Shown in pieces: positions 5,767 to 5,781 of a stretch of DNA of 5,781 nt. Source of the DNA: JAKOQB01 sp036824465 (lineage in GTDB: Bacteria; Pseudomonadota; Gammaproteobacteria; Burkholderiales; Burkholderiaceae_F). Location of the stretch: contig DAITAC010000164.1 of the NCBI GenBank assembly GCA_036824465.1, positions 1 to 5,781 of the forward strand, in the 5' to 3' direction. Both the position numbers and the translations under genes were made by a program. The notes below the pieces were generated by a model. The model did not search any database, was not told the origin of the DNA, and worked only from the letters and a program-made list of their open reading frames with translations. Numbering within the stretch: position 1 is the first letter of the stretch; each line of letters begins with the position of its first letter.

Positions 5767-5781
5767 TTAACAGTCCGTCGC
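5729..5781 (-). tRNA. tRNA-Asn (GTT), 5' part outside the window
   Basis: On the minus strand the visible part reads from the 5' side of the anticodon arm to the 3' CCA. The anticodon stem-loop CGGA-CTGTTAA-TCCG places anticodon GTT at 5771-5769, which decodes Asn (AAC/AAU). The T-arm is CCTGG/CCAGG around TTCGAGT. The acceptor 3' strand TCGGGGA, discriminator G and encoded CCA finish at 5729. The D-arm and 5' acceptor strand lie beyond base 5781. Its 3' half is the target site duplicated at 4060-4099, and its transcript is probably ended by the adjacent terminator. Confidence 0.93.

Noticed and set aside
1..5781. CRISPR array, rRNA or a full insertion sequence
   Set aside because: No regularly spaced short repeats, no rRNA-like sequence and no transposase or terminal inverted repeats were seen; the only long repeat is the 40-base tRNA-Asn pair.

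Overview
The window is GC-rich DNA with strong G/C third-codon bias. It carries a PEP-CTERM protein gene and a tyrosine-recombinase remnant of a kind I associate with Burkholderiales. The host is therefore probably a Gram-negative proteobacterium, most likely a betaproteobacterium; this is inference and no core marker gene is present. No complete core pathway is visible, and the window reads as accessory DNA beside a tRNA-Asn gene.

Left part (1-3825): about 375 bases with no recognisable gene, then two large tandem paralogues, both on the minus strand. The upstream copy is 3825-2155 and the downstream copy 2059-377, with a 95-base gap, so they probably form an operon. Each encodes a secreted protein of about 560 residues. 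An N-terminal domain has a caspase/CHAT-like His...Cys arrangement (SGH, then FGCNT 47 residues later). A long alpha-helical C-terminal part looks like HEAT/ARM-type repeats. All nine cysteines outside the signal peptide are conserved in both copies. I do not recognise a named family.

Middle (about 3861-4118): a plus-strand remnant of a tyrosine recombinase covers the end of the core-binding domain only. It runs in frame into a 40-base perfect copy of the 3' end of tRNA-Asn. The copy ends at the anticodon-loop boundary, where the sequence instead forms a perfect 7-bp stem with a 7-base loop. This is the expected look of an attachment site recombined in the anticodon loop.

Right part (4131-5781): between that copy and the tRNA-Asn gene (GTT anticodon, minus strand, 5' end outside the window) lies a segment of about 1.67 kb. 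It is flanked by the 40-base direct repeats and has no recombinase. It holds a PEP-CTERM sorted exported protein with a very good ribosome binding site, a stretch of AT-richer DNA without a recognisable gene, a degenerate and an intact copy of a small Cys-rich zinc-finger-like protein, and a strong bidirectional terminator next to the tRNA. The layout suggests layered or eroded integrations at tRNA-Asn. The paralogue pair may belong to the older element whose recombinase survives only as a fragment.
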